Shown here piece after piece: positions 1 through 7,979 of a stretch of 56,084 nt of DNA. Within the stretch, counting starts at the first letter, position 1. The number at the start of each line of letters is the position of its first letter. The notes under the pieces were generated by a model. That model did not search any database. It was not told where the DNA came from and saw nothing but the letters and a program-made list of their open reading frames with translations. Source of the stretch: Silicimonas sp. (lineage in GTDB: Bacteria > Pseudomonadota > Alphaproteobacteria > Rhodobacterales > Rhodobacteraceae); the NCBI GenBank assembly GCA_022824525.1, contig JAJDZT010000013.1:1-56084 (forward strand). Reading direction: 5' to 3'. The position numbers and the translations under genes were made by a program.

Positions 1-189
1 AGGTAAAATTTTTTCGAAACAGGCCAGCAGATCAAACCTCCAGTCGAGCTACGCTTTCCTTCCGGTTTGATCTGCTGGCCTGTCCCTTCCTGACACAACC
101 GTAACGTGACTCTCCAATGTTCCTCATGGTCTCGTAGGGGGGTCAAATTTGGACGCCGATGGGGGGTCATTATTCAATGCCGATTGACA
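1..189. mobile_element. Terminus of an IS21-like insertion sequence
   Basis: The sequence ends at 178-189 with TGCCGATTGACA, which read inward on the minus strand is TGTCAATCGGCA, the kind of TGT-starting end I associate with IS21-family elements. Two similar direct subrepeats follow inward, each a run of G then TCA and ending in GCCGAT (about 138-160 and 164-184), as expected for multiple transposase-binding sites at an IS21 end. No istA or istB coding sequence is inside the window, so family assignment rests on the terminus alone. The junction at 189/190 lies inside a ridA-like reading frame. Confidence 0.6.
19..83. repeat. Perfect 20-bp inverted repeat inside the IS terminus
   Basis: Arm 19-38 (ACAGGCCAGCAGATCAAACC) is the exact reverse complement of arm 64-83, with a 25-nt loop. 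No convincing T-tract follows on either strand. It may be a terminator or an internal palindrome of the IS. Confidence 0.75.
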
Positions 190-483
190 AAAGTACGTTT
201 CATATGTCGCATTGAACGCCGCATAGTCCCGGTCAAACTCCGTAAGAAAACAGCGGCATTGCACGACATGGGAAAAATCCAGGTCGAGTTTTCCGAGGAT
301 CAGCGAGAGGTTCTCCATGACCCGACGGGTTTGAGCTTCAATGCCTTCCGGCAAAGGAGCATCAGGCTCGGCAGGATCCGTTGGCATCTGGCCCGTCAGA
401 ATGACCCAGCCGTCCGCTTCAACCGCGTGGGAAAACGGAGCGACCGGGCGAGGTCCGTCCGAAAAGAGGTAAAACTCAGGCAT
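190..483 (-). pseudogene. RidA-family (YjgF/UK114) deaminase, 3' end removed by IS insertion
   Basis: The frame starts at 483 with MPEFYLFSDG, its ATG overlapping the stop of the upstream GFA gene (TGATG), so the two were one transcription unit. About 98 residues of RidA-like sequence are readable (FSHAVEADGWVILTGQMP, then ENL..IL...DFSHVV and the TYETYF segment). After TYETYF the frame runs into IS sequence and stops near 124. RidA proteins normally continue for about 25 more residues, which include the active-site Arg and Glu, so this copy should lack enamine/imine deaminase activity. A further start at 510 would overlap the GFA gene and is less likely because a GAAGGAG ribosome site precedes 483. 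Confidence 0.8.
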
Positions 484-881
484 CAGTACCACATCTCCTT
501 CACGGTGCACTTGTCACGAGGCTGTTCGGTAAACGTGTTTCGCCCGTCAAAATGACGGATCGGGTAGTGCATGATGGCGTTCGGGTTATCGGAAAGGCGT
601 AAGTTGACAGCACATTGCGTCCTGCCCTTGGGATCCGGTTCAGCCAACCGCCAAGAAACCGTATTGCCGCAGGTCGGGCAGTGATGGAACTCCAGCGCTC
701 CGCCGTCTTTCCGCACGTAGGACTTGGTCGTTCCAGTGACCCGCACATCTTCGTCTTCGACACCATAGATCCAGAGTACACCCGCTTTGGCGCACATCGT
801 GCAGTTACATGCGGTGACGGACTTTGGTTCGCGGTCAAACTGCCAAGCGACGGCACCGCAATGGCATGAACCTGTCAGCAT
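483..881 (-). CDS. GFA/CENP-V family zinc protein
   Basis: This 132-residue protein has the cysteine pattern of the glutathione-dependent formaldehyde-activating (GFA) fold: CHCG near residues 6-9, CNCTMC near 25-30 and CPTC near 68-71, which bind two zinc ions. Members range from formaldehyde/glutathione adduct enzymes to uncharacterised proteins, so the substrate here is unknown. A strong AAGGAGG site lies about 8 nt before the ATG. Its stop overlaps the start of the truncated ridA-like gene, so both probably shared a promoter in the gap before 925. Length is normal for small GFA proteins and nothing appears missing. Confidence 0.85.
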   Translation of the reverse strand: MLTGSCHCGAVAWQFDREPKSVTACNCTMCAKAGVLWIYGVEDEDVRVTGTTKSYVRKDGGALEFHHCPTCGNTVSWRLAEPDPKGRTQCAVNLRLSDNPNAIMHYPIRHFDGRNTFTEQPRDKCTVKEMWY

Positions 882-924
882 ACTGTCGCCTCCTTAGTGC
901 GGAGAATAGCACGGAGGCGATCTG

Positions 925-1350
925 TTAGACACCGAGGTTTGCGGCGCAGGCCTTGAACTTTTCCACTTCCGGCGCAGCGCCCTCTAACGGGATAACGAGG
1001 GCAGTCTCTCCCGTCATGGCCAGCGCCACAAAATTCTGTGAGATGCCGTCGAGGACGTTTCCAAAACCGGTGTCTGTCACGCTCAGCGTGTCGTCCGTGA
1101 GCGTGTGACGATCCGTGGTGATCGTGCGCGGGCCAAGGCCATCGAACCGGATCGCGAAAACCGGCCCTGGTTGCCACCCGTTCTTGCGGGTCAGTTGAAT
1201 GGCATAAGGTACCGTTTTTGTGATGTCGTGAGAGACGACGATCTCCGCCTCATCTGTTTCGTGGGCAAGGAGACAAACGGGGCCATCACGAGACGCCTCC
1301 CATGCAAAGGAAGGTGTGGCAAAGAGAACAAAAGGGAGAACGCAGCGCAT
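925..1350 (-). CDS. Secreted protein of unknown function
   Basis: The 141-residue product begins with a short hydrophobic signal peptide (MRCVLPFVLFATPSFA, likely cleaved after SFA), so it should act in the periplasm. The mature part is rich in beta-strand-like stretches (EIVVSHDITKTVPYAIQLT, TALVIPLEG) and has two cysteines, near positions 26 and 134, that could form a disulfide. I recognise no enzyme motif. It lies downstream of uvrB on the same strand with a 130-bp gap, and may be its own unit. The start is supported by the signal peptide; the ribosome site is weak. Confidence 0.7.
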   Translation of the reverse strand: MRCVLPFVLFATPSFAWEASRDGPVCLLAHETDEAEIVVSHDITKTVPYAIQLTRKNGWQPGPVFAIRFDGLGPRTITTDRHTLTDDTLSVTDTGFGNVLDGISQNFVALAMTGETALVIPLEGAAPEVEKFKACAANLGV

Positions 1351-1480
1351 GATCGGGACTTAGGTTGGCAGGCTTTCTTGTCGAATTGAGAGGCCGTGAA
1401 CTTCGACAAAATCTTTCTGTGCGACCGCACCCGATTTGGCGAAAAGGCCTCTTCAAGCCGCCATGCTTCTTGGTTGAATA

Positions 1481-3664
1481 CTAGAGGCGTTTACGTCGAA
1501 CGTTTCCGCCTCTCTGACCGGCACGTCCTGCTGTCGATCGTCCACTGGCCTTCTGGGCACTCTCGACCGCGTCATCGACGGCCGATTGGCGGGCCAGCGG
1601 GTCGTCCGCAACGGTCAGTTCGACTGTTTCGAGACGCTTGATCTCGTCCCGCAGGCGAGCTGCCTCCTCGAATTCCAGGTTCTCTGCCGCCTTCCGCATT
1701 TCGCCTCGCAGTCCGTCTAGGTGCGCTTGCAGGTTTGCGCCGACCATCGGTTTGTCGATCTTCGTCGTGACGCGAGCCTGATCGGTGTCACCCTTGTAAA
1801 GGCCCGCAAGAACGTCCTCGACGTTCTTTTTGACGGTTTCGGGTGTGATGTTGTGTTCCTCGTTATACGCAATCTGTTTCGCGCGACGGCGGTCCGTTTC
1901 AGCGAGCGCACGCTCCATCGAGCCGGTGATCTTGTCGGCATACATGATAACGCGACCGTCCGCGTTCCGAGCGGCCCGCCCGATCGTTTGGATGAGAGAG
2001 GTTTCCGAACGAAGGAACCCTTCCTTGTCGGCGTCCAAGATCGCGACAAGTCCGCATTCCGGGATGTCGAGGCCTTCGCGAAGTAGGTTGATTCCGACCA
2101 GAACATCGAACGCTCCGAGACGAAGATCGCGCAGTATCTCGATCCGCTCGAGTGTATCGATGTCGCTGTGCATGTAGCGCACCTTGATCCCCTGTTCGTG
2201 GAGGTACTCGGTCAGGTCCTCCGCCATCCGTTTTGTGAGCGTGGTTACGAGTGTTCGGTAACCCTGTGCAGAGACTTTCCGGATTTCGTCCATGACGTCG
2301 TCCACCTGGGTGGCAACAGGGCGAATTTCGACGACCGGGTCTAATAGCCCGGTCGGGCGGATGACTTGCTCCGTGAACACGCCTCCTGTCTGCTCCAGTT
2401 CCCACGCCTGCGGTGTCGCCGATACGAAGACCGATTGCGGGCGCATGGCATCCCATTCTTCGAATTTGAGCGGTCGGTTGTCCGTACAGCTCGGTAGGCG
2501 GAACCCATGTTCCGAAAGCGTGAACTTGCGGCGGTAGTCCCCTCGGTACATGCCACCGATCTGTGGGACGGAGACATGGCTTTCGTCCGCAAAGACGATG
2601 GCGTGATCCGGGATGAACTCGAACAAGGTTGGAGGCGGCTCGCCCGGCGCGCGTCCGGTGAGGTATCGGGAGTAGTTCTCGATGCCGTTGCAGGAGCCCG
2701 TTGCTTCCATCATTTCAAGGTCGAAATTTGTTCGCTGTTCAAGGCGTTGGGCCTCGAGCAACTTGCCTTCGTCAACAAGCTGAGCGAGCCGGGCCTTGAG
2801 TTCCACCTTGATTGCGCGGATTGCCTGTTGAAGCGTCGGCTTGGGTGTCACGTAGTGCGAGTTGGCGTAGACGCGGACACGGTCGAAACTCTCTGTCTTT
2901 TTCCCCGTGAGCGGGTCGAATTCGGTGATGGTTTCGAGATCATCGCCAAAGAAATCGAGCCGCCATGCGCGGTCTTCCAAGTGAGCGGGCCAAAGCTCGA
3001 TCACGTCACCGCGCACTCGGAATGTGCCGCGCTGGAAAGCCTGGTCATTGCGGCGATACTGCTGTGCGATGAGATCCGCGATGACCTTTCGCGGGTCATG
3101 CGGTTTGCCGACGTGGAGGTCCTGCGTCATCGCGCCATAGGTTTCGACTGAACCGATACCGTAAATGCAGGAAACCGACGCGACGATAATCACGTCGTCC
3201 CGTTCAAGGAGCGCGCGCGTCGCCGAGTGACGCATCCGGTCGATCTGTTCGTTAATCTGTGCTTCTTTTTCGATATACGTATCAGAGCGCGGTACGTAGG
3301 CCTCGGGCTGGTAGTAGTCATAATACGACACGAAATACTCGACGGCGTTTTCCGGGAAGAACCCTTTGAACTCCCCGTAAAGCTGTGCCGCGAGTGTCTT
3401 GTTGGGCGCGAGAATGATGGCGGGGCGCTGGGTTTCCTCGATCACCTTTGCCATCGTATAGGTCTTGCCGGTACCGGTGGCGCCCAGCAGCACCTGGTTT
3501 TGCTCGCCGTCCCGGACGCCTTGGGAAAGTTCTGCAATGGCAGTGGGTTGGTCACCCGCGGGTTGAAACTCTGTGTGCATGACGAAGGCGTGGCCGCCTT
3601 CGAGCTTATCGCGCTCGCGGACGTCAGGCGCAGGTGAGTTCAAAATAGGTTCAGTGACGGACAT
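1481..3664 (-). CDS. uvrB: UvrABC excinuclease subunit B
   Basis: UvrB receives damaged DNA from UvrA, inserts its beta-hairpin between the strands and recruits UvrC for dual incision. The 727-residue sequence has the Walker A motif GATGTGKT (about 61-68), the hairpin region with [11 protein letters not shown], the DEAD-type box FADESH, the helicase VI motif TIGRAARN, and a C-terminal UVR motif ([12 protein letters not shown]) that contacts UvrC. I chose MSVTEP as start; a 14-residue upstream extension is open but carries no conserved sequence. The basic tail (RRKRL) is usual for alphaproteobacterial UvrB. An SOS-box-like site and a CtrA-like site lie 60-130 bp upstream, suggesting damage-linked and possibly cell-cycle-linked control. 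Confidence 0.97.
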   Translation of the reverse strand: MSVTEPILNSPAPDVRERDKLEGGHAFVMHTEFQPAGDQPTAIAELSQGVRDGEQNQVLLGATGTGKTYTMAKVIEETQRPAIILAPNKTLAAQLYGEFKGFFPENAVEYFVSYYDYYQPEAYVPRSDTYIEKEAQINEQIDRMRHSATRALLERDDVIIVASVSCIYGIGSVETYGAMTQDLHVGKPHDPRKVIADLIAQQYRRNDQAFQRGTFRVRGDVIELWPAHLEDRAWRLDFFGDDLETITEFDPLTGKKTESFDRVRVYANSHYVTPKPTLQQAIRAIKVELKARLAQLVDEGKLLEAQRLEQRTNFDLEMMEATGSCNGIENYSRYLTGRAPGEPPPTLFEFIPDHAIVFADESHVSVPQIGGMYRGDYRRKFTLSEHGFRLPSCTDNRPLKFEEWDAMRPQSVFVSATPQAWELEQTGGVFTEQVIRPTGLLDPVVEIRPVATQVDDVMDEIRKVSAQGYRTLVTTLTKRMAEDLTEYLHEQGIKVRYMHSDIDTLERIEILRDLRLGAFDVLVGINLLREGLDIPECGLVAILDADKEGFLRSETSLIQTIGRAARNADGRVIMYADKITGSMERALAETDRRRAKQIAYNEEHNITPETVKKNVEDVLAGLYKGDTDQARVTTKIDKPMVGANLQAHLDGLRGEMRKAAENLEFEEAARLRDEIKRLETVELTVADDPLARQSAVDDAVESAQKASGRSTAGRAGQRGGNVRRKRL

Positions 3665-3725
3665 TGGGGGCGATTCCTTGGAGCTACCCAAGAGTTGGCC
3701 CTGCAACGGTGTGGGTTCAAGGGCG

Positions 3726-3740
3726 AAACACCTTGTGAAC
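3726..3740 (-). promoter_or_regulatory. Candidate LexA/SOS box for uvrB
   Basis: On the minus strand the site reads GTTC-N7-GTTT, one mismatch from the alphaproteobacterial SOS consensus GTTC-N7-GTTC. It sits about 62-76 bp before the uvrB start, a sensible promoter position for a classic SOS gene. Confidence 0.5.
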
Positions 3741-3774
3741 GCATGCTCCTGACAGGTTGAGATTGCTCAAAAGG

Positions 3775-3790
3775 TTAATTTGCGGTTAAC
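3775..3790 (+). promoter_or_regulatory. Perfect CtrA-type box (TTAA-N7-TTAAC)
   Basis: TTAATTTGCGGTTAAC matches the alphaproteobacterial CtrA consensus TTAA-N7-TTAAC exactly. It lies in the 341-bp divergent gap, 111 bp before uvrB and about 215 bp before the complex I gene. Two more GTTAAC hexamers occur at about 3833-3838 and 3848-3853, but with an 11-nt spacing that does not fit the consensus. Confidence 0.45.
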
Positions 3791-3873
3791 GGCTGTAACA
3801 ACCTAAAGGAGAAAAACTTCTTGCCCCGATTCGTTAACCGTGAGAGGGTTAACTCCTAAGCAGCAGAACGGGT

Positions 3874-3926
3874 GCCGACCGGGCATCGCGACCCACCCAC
3901 CCCTCGCTCCACGTTGCCCGGTCGGC
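3874..3926. repeat. 12-bp perfect inverted repeat in the uvrB/complex I gap
   Basis: Arms GCCGACCGGGCA (3874-3885) and TGCCCGGTCGGC (3915-3926) are exact complements around a 29-nt loop. The hairpin could shape the 5' leader of the complex I gene or be a degenerate repeat. No T-tract follows. Apart from this and the two boxes above, I see nothing else in 3665-4005. Confidence 0.6.
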
Positions 3927-4005
3927 CTCTTCACCAACTCCCTCCAATCCACTTGATCCCGAGCCGTGTTTGCCGATATTTGACGTGATCGAAAGAGGTT
4001 GCCCA

Positions 4006-4317
4006 ATGACTGCGCGTATCTATCGCCCCGCAAAATCTGCCATGTCGTCCGGCACGGCAAAGACCCGTGACTGGGTTCTGGAGTTTCCCAACGAAACGGG
4101 GCGGGACGTTGATCCGCTTATGGGGTGGACGTCTTCTTCCGATACGCAAGCTCAGGTGAAACTGCGCTTCCCGACAAAGGAAGCGGCAGTCGAGTATGCG
4201 AAAGAGAAGGGTATCGACGCCGTGGTCACGGAACCGAAGACGCGCAAGCCCAATATCCGGGCTCGTGGCTATGGTGAGAATTTCGCGACCGATCGGCGGG
4301 GCGCCTGGACCCATTGA
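4006..4317 (+). CDS. NDUFS4-like accessory subunit of respiratory complex I
   Basis: The 103-residue protein is an alphaproteobacterial homologue of the mitochondrial 18-kDa complex I subunit (ETC complex I conserved region). It shows the typical opening [16 protein letters not shown], the TRDWVLEF segment, the [14 protein letters not shown] stretch, and the C-terminal [15 protein letters not shown]. This subunit sits on the peripheral arm and stabilises the NADH dehydrogenase module. I chose ATG 4006 over an upstream start because the family begins there and GAAAGAGG precedes it. The gene stands apart from the nuo operon, which is usual in this group, and is translationally coupled to the following GNAT gene. 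Confidence 0.92.
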   Translation: MTARIYRPAKSAMSSGTAKTRDWVLEFPNETGRDVDPLMGWTSSSDTQAQVKLRFPTKEAAVEYAKEKGIDAVVTEPKTRKPNIRARGYGENFATDRRGAWTH

Positions 4318-4775
4318 TCGACATTCGACGCGTTGAGCCGACGGAGCCGCTGCTGGCCCCGCTTATCGCGCGCCATCTTGAATTGATGTATGCGTCGTCA
4401 CCCGCGTGTAGCGTTCACGCGATGGATGCGGCGTCGATGATGGAAGCAGGTGTGCGTTTCGTTGCCGCCTTCGAGAATGGTGAAGCTGTTGCGATGGGTG
4501 CCCTGAAACGTCTGTCCGGTGCCCACGGAGAGCTGAAATCGATGCATGTTCTTTCCGATCATAGGGGGAGCGGTTATGCGGATGCGATCCTCGAACGCCT
4601 GTTCGAAGAGGCGTTGGCGGCAGGTCTGTCGCGGGTAAGTCTGGAGACGGGAAGCCAGGACGCTTTCATTCCGGCGCGCGCTTTTTATACCCGTCACGGT
4701 TTCGCGGTTTGCCCGCCTTTCGAGGGATATGAAGAGGATCCAAACTCAATCTTCATGACCCGGTCTTTGATTTAG
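4314..4775 (+). CDS. GNAT-family N-acetyltransferase
   Basis: This 153-residue protein has the GNAT fold: the acetyl-CoA pyrophosphate loop appears as [15 protein letters not shown] (consensus R/Q-x-x-G-x-G/A), followed by [23 protein letters not shown], the usual motif B with FYTRHGF. The substrate is not predictable; the layout resembles small amino-group acetyltransferases of the PhnO/RimI-like type. The start codon is TTG at 4314, whose last two bases form part of the stop codon of the complex I gene, so translation is probably coupled. No other start is available without losing the first conserved strand. Confidence 0.85.
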   Translation: MIDIRRVEPTEPLLAPLIARHLELMYASSPACSVHAMDAASMMEAGVRFVAAFENGEAVAMGALKRLSGAHGELKSMHVLSDHRGSGYADAILERLFEEALAAGLSRVSLETGSQDAFIPARAFYTRHGFAVCPPFEGYEEDPNSIFMTRSLI

Positions 4776-4790
4776 AACATCGGTGGGCGC

Positions 4791-5606
4791 TTAAGACAAA
4801 GTCCACTCGTGCATAAGCTCCGCACGGAACCTTGCCACGAACTCGGTCTTCTGTTCTGACGTCTGACGCTCTGGCCAGCCGCTTGGCTCGGTTGTCATCG
4901 GCGGCAGATCAAGCCCGTGTCTGACGCGTTGAATGATGAATTCCGGGTATTCACAAAGCGATTCATATTCGACGTTCAGTACCTGATAAGGCAAAAGCGC
5001 GAGGACGAGATCGAGTGCGCTTTCAGCTGTCTGAATGGCTTTCAGATATTGCCTGATGGCACGCGCATCATACTCCAGCGCGACGCCGCTGTCTGTCTGT
5101 CGGGATGTCCACTGCTGTGTTTCGCTGGCCATCCAGAACGAGACGGCCTGAGCGATGCGATCCCTGCGCCGGATGCGAATGACCCGAGTTTCGGTAAAGG
5201 CCTGATCGATGCCGGCCATCCGAACAAGGCGGAGTTGCTGCGCCGATGCCTTGAGCCCGAAGCTGGCATCGGGTTTGCTGCCGAGGTTTGCGACATGCGC
5301 GATGTATGCGCTGAGGTCCGGCAAATTTTCTTCAGTCACACGCCGCCTGACTGTCTGGTGATTGAGGTCTTCCCGAAACCCGTAGAGATCGCCGGCGCTT
5401 GCCAAGAGCTGCCCAAGATGCGTCGATCCACTTCGATTGCTGAACGCAAGAAGAACCAACGGCCGGTTCAGTTGGAGTTCGCTTGAAACGCTTAACGGAT
5501 CAAAAATCTGGCGAAGCTCCGCAATGTGAAGACTGTCACCCGCAAGTGCGGCCTCGCCAGGAAGCCGGTTGGATCGGAACCGTTGTTTGATGTCGATAAA
5601 GGCCAT
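4791..5606 (-). CDS. Stf0-type sulfotransferase
   Basis: The 271-residue product has a 5'-phosphosulfate loop near residues 54-64 (FSNRSGSTHLG) and the 3'-phosphate-binding helix region RRRDRIAQAVSFWMA, both characteristic of the Stf0/PAPS sulfotransferase family. That family transfers sulfate from PAPS to sugars or lipids; mycobacterial Stf0 sulfates trehalose. The acceptor here is unknown, but a cell-surface glycan or glycolipid is reasonable given the glycan loci further along. It is divergent from the inositol-phosphatase-like gene, with starts 86 bp apart. The C-terminal end (MHEWTLS) looks complete. Confidence 0.8.
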   Translation of the reverse strand: MAFIDIKQRFRSNRLPGEAALAGDSLHIAELRQIFDPLSVSSELQLNRPLVLLAFSNRSGSTHLGQLLASAGDLYGFREDLNHQTVRRRVTEENLPDLSAYIAHVANLGSKPDASFGLKASAQQLRLVRMAGIDQAFTETRVIRIRRRDRIAQAVSFWMASETQQWTSRQTDSGVALEYDARAIRQYLKAIQTAESALDLVLALLPYQVLNVEYESLCEYPEFIIQRVRHGLDLPPMTTEPSGWPERQTSEQKTEFVARFRAELMHEWTLS

Positions 5607-5692
5607 CTGCGTCCCACGTCTTGTCGCGGAAGCGATACGCTGATTTTGTTAATCTTGTCTTTCCGGCCCAGGAGGAGAGGCGCAAAACAAGG

Positions 5693-6544
5693 ATGAGCGA
5701 CATGGTTTTGTCGTCTGATATCGAACAGGCGCTCGTTCAGATCGTGCGCGGCGCAGCCCGAAGCGAGATAATGCCGCGGTTTCGGCGACTGACCGAAGAC
5801 GCCGTTTCGTCGAAGACAGCGCCGGATGATCTGGTGACGGAAGCCGATTTGAATGCCGAAACGGCGATTGCCGCCGGGGTTCGGACCCTCTTGCCGGAGG
5901 CTGCAATCATCGGCGAGGAAGCGGTGGAAGCAAATGCATCGTTGCTTGACCAGATCGGGGTGGCGCCGCTCTCAGTCATCGTGGACCCGGTCGATGGAAC
6001 TTGGAACTTCGCCAAGGGGTTGACGACTTTTGGTGTCATTCTTGCCGTCGCGGTCAGAGGGGAGACGGTGTTCGGACTGCTCTACGATCCGGTCATGGAC
6101 GACTGGATCGAAACACGACGAGGTGGCGGGACCTGGTACGTGACTGCGGATGGGGTGCGGCGGCAGCTTCTCTTTTCAGGTGACGCGACTGACGAGTTGA
6201 CTGGCTTTGTCCCGCTTTTCAATTTTCCCACGTCTATCCGGCTTCGGCTTGCGGGCGACATCCCCGGCTTTCGTCGCATCTGGTCGGTCCGCTGCTCATG
6301 TCACGAGTACCGGACGATGGCGAGCGGTGACGCGGATTATACCGTGTCCAATGCGTTGAAGCCGTGGGATCATGCAGCCGGCGCGCTGGCCGTGGCCGAG
6401 GCGGGTGGTGCCGTTGGGTTGCTCGACGGGCGCCCGTACCGTCCGTCGATAACGTCGGGCGGCTACCTTGTTACCGCGCGATCAGCGGCAATCCTGTCGC
6501 GCGTGCGCTCAACGTTTTCCGTTTTTATTGAAGGGGCCGGGTAG
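5693..6544 (+). CDS. Inositol-monophosphatase-family phosphatase
   Basis: All family motifs are present in 283 residues: GEEAVE (metal-binding Glu), DPVDGTWNFAKG (motif A, DPxDGTxNF) and KPWDHAAGALAVAEAGG (motif B, WDxxAG). This points to a Mg-dependent, lithium-sensitive type phosphatase. Substrates in the family include inositol phosphate, fructose-1,6-bisphosphate and 3'-phosphoadenosine 5'-phosphate (PAP). Its divergent position next to a PAPS-using sulfotransferase makes PAP removal an attractive but unproven role. I chose ATG 5693 after a GGAGGAGAGG site; a start at 5702 is also possible. Confidence 0.88.
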   Translation: MSDMVLSSDIEQALVQIVRGAARSEIMPRFRRLTEDAVSSKTAPDDLVTEADLNAETAIAAGVRTLLPEAAIIGEEAVEANASLLDQIGVAPLSVIVDPVDGTWNFAKGLTTFGVILAVAVRGETVFGLLYDPVMDDWIETRRGGGTWYVTADGVRRQLLFSGDATDELTGFVPLFNFPTSIRLRLAGDIPGFRRIWSVRCSCHEYRTMASGDADYTVSNALKPWDHAAGALAVAEAGGAVGLLDGRPYRPSITSGGYLVTARSAAILSRVRSTFSVFIEGAG

Positions 6545-6603
6545 AGGCGGACTGTTGCAAAACCGTAACCCGTTGTGTCCGAGCATGCGTCCGTTGCAAT
6601 TTC

Positions 6604-6632
6604 TTGGCGTTATGGCGGCGTGCGTCTAGTAT
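6604..6632 (+). promoter_or_regulatory. Candidate sigma-70 promoter for the YegP-like gene
   Basis: TTGGCG (6604-6609), a 17-nt spacer and TAGTAT (6627-6632) form a good -35/-10 pair 33 bp before the start codon of the YegP-like gene. Confidence 0.5.
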
Positions 6633-6665
6633 GCCAACGATAGCCTATCTAGCAGAGAGGACGAC

Positions 6666-7001
6666 ATGGCTGGGAAGTTTGAAGTTTACAAAGACAAGAA
6701 GGGCGAGACACGCTTCCGTCTGAAGTCGGGCAACGGACAGATCATTCTGGCGAGCGAAGGCTACAAGCGGAAAGCAAGCTGCATGAACGGCATCGAATCC
6801 GTTCGCAAGAACTCGCAGTCCGACGACCGCTTCGAGCGCAAGGAAACGAAATCCAAGAAGTGGATGTTCAACCTGCGTGCGCGCAATGGCCAGGTGATCG
6901 GCACATCGGAAACCTACGAGTCCGCGAAGTCGCGCGACAACGGTATCGCATCGGTCGCAAAGAACGCACCGGGTGCGAAGGTGGACGACCAGACCGCCTG
7001 A
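6666..7001 (+). CDS. YegP-like protein with two DUF1508 repeats
   Basis: The 111-residue protein contains two copies of the roughly 48-residue DUF1508/UPF0339 unit: FEVYKDKKGETRFRLKSGNG...ASEGY and KWMFNLRARNGQVIGTSETY, each followed by a helix ending in NGI.SV.KN. E. coli YegP has the same two-unit build; its role is unknown, and the fold is a small beta-alpha sandwich. A clear AGAGAGG ribosome site precedes the ATG, and a promoter and terminator frame the gene, so it is monocistronic. The lysine-rich, highly soluble composition fits an abundant cytoplasmic protein. Confidence 0.9.
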   Translation: MAGKFEVYKDKKGETRFRLKSGNGQIILASEGYKRKASCMNGIESVRKNSQSDDRFERKETKSKKWMFNLRARNGQVIGTSETYESAKSRDNGIASVAKNAPGAKVDDQTA

Positions 7002-7024
7002 GCGGATCTGAAGAGAAACGTCGA

Positions 7025-7057
7025 GGAGGGGGCCTTCGCGCTCCCTCTTTTGTTTTT
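7025..7057 (+). terminator. Rho-independent terminator after the YegP-like gene
   Basis: GAGGG (7026-7030) pairs with CCCTC (7043-7047) around a short GC-rich loop, followed by TTTTGTTTTT. Confidence 0.65.
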
Positions 7058-7131
7058 AGGGAGGGTTGGGAAGGCGAGTTTGCGGACAAAGCGGACTTTG
7101 CCCAGCAGGCTTGGGGCGCTATCCAGAAGCC

Positions 7132-7578
7132 ATGGAAGAGAAACTCGACTACAACGTAATTTGGTCTCTTCGGGCGCTTGCCCAGGAATCGGAAGCTCAG
7201 CGTGAGCTGTACCCAAGTTTCGCGGTTGTAGCCGATGAGTTAGTCTTGGATTTTGATGAGGCGTATTCGAAGTACAAGAAAGCTCATCATACTAAGCACG
7301 TCGATCTTGAAGACTTAGATGCACTAATCGCAAGCAAATCGGGGATTTTGCAGTATTGGACGGATGAAGCCTTGGAAAACTCCGAGTTTTGGAACGAGAT
7401 CAGAGCAAAAGCTCAGAGAGTGCTCCAGGCTCGGAGCCTTGCAACCTCCTCGCCCCATCCAAGCCCTGATACATTTGTTTCCGGTCGCGAGGTCTGGAAG
7501 GCAGGGCGAAGCGAAGAAATCCCGGTGGATGATACTCAGAAGTCATTCCTATCAAGGTTATTAAACCGCTTCCGCTAA
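7132..7578 (+). CDS. Small cytoplasmic protein of unknown function
   Basis: Starting at MEEKLDYNVIW, the product is 148 residues, acidic in its first two thirds and predicted helical, with no membrane segment and no motif I recognise. The last 50 residues are proline/serine-rich with a basic tail (LSRLLNRFR). Codon and base use look more AT-rich than the neighbours (GATGAGGCGTATTCG and similar runs), which could mean recent acquisition. An earlier start at 7066 would overlap the terminator region and has no conserved content. It is isolated between two terminators. Function not assigned. Confidence 0.6.
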   Translation: MEEKLDYNVIWSLRALAQESEAQRELYPSFAVVADELVLDFDEAYSKYKKAHHTKHVDLEDLDALIASKSGILQYWTDEALENSEFWNEIRAKAQRVLQARSLATSSPHPSPDTFVSGREVWKAGRSEEIPVDDTQKSFLSRLLNRFR

Positions 7579-7612
7579 GGGCTCAAAGCTGACCTTCGCG
7601 CACGCTGCAAAA

Positions 7613-7650
7613 AACCGAAAGCGCCGGCAGGTGGGAACCTCCCGGCGCTT
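7613..7650 (-). terminator. Terminator of the pspA-like/yiaAB operon
   Basis: AAGCGCCGG (7619-7627) pairs with CCGGCGCTT (7642-7650). Read on the minus strand the stem is followed by TCGGTTTTTT, so it ends transcripts from the operon at 7668-8657. It may also act weakly for the plus-strand gene. Confidence 0.8.
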
Positions 7651-7667
7651 GGTTGTTTCTGAAGTGA

Positions 7668-7952
7668 TCAGTCCTTGTCGCTCACGTAGTCTTCAAGAAG
7701 CTTCTCGTTCTTCTCGTTCTTCGCGTCTTCCAGTCGCTGCAGGCGGTCTTCGCGGAGGCGGTCGTCGAAGCGGTACTTCACGAAGTTCACGAGGCTCAGC
7801 GTCAGAAGAAGGACGCCCATACCCCAGTAGCCTTTGGCGGAGAGGGGAATGTCCGTGATCCAAATCGACATGGCGAGCAACGTGTAGGCGGCGATGACGC
7901 CCAGCAGGTTGAAGTTCACGATCATTGCATTGTCAGGTTTTTGGAATTGCAT
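7668..7952 (-). CDS. YiaA/YiaB-type two-helix inner-membrane protein
   Basis: The 94-residue protein has two membrane helices (about residues 12-30 and 43-58) separated by a short loop containing the KGYWGMGVLLL segment typical of YiaA/YiaB domains. The C-terminal third is a charged, probably coiled helix (RLREDRLQRLEDAKNEKN) facing the cytoplasm. I chose ATG 7952, after AAAAGGACC, rather than the upstream 7970 start. It follows the PspA-like gene by 27 nt in one operon; YiaAB-like proteins commonly sit beside PspA homologues and may anchor or signal envelope stress to them, although that role is inferred. Confidence 0.75.
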   Translation of the reverse strand: MQFQKPDNAMIVNFNLLGVIAAYTLLAMSIWITDIPLSAKGYWGMGVLLLTLSLVNFVKYRFDDRLREDRLQRLEDAKNEKNEKLLEDYVSDKD

Positions 7953-7979
7953 TGGATTGGTCCTTTTCAAAAGTCAGTT

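Noticed and set aside
1389..1453. AGAGGCC...GGCCTCT pairing downstream of uvrB as a terminator
   Set aside because: The arms are only 7 bp and about 50 nt apart with no T-tract in the right place.
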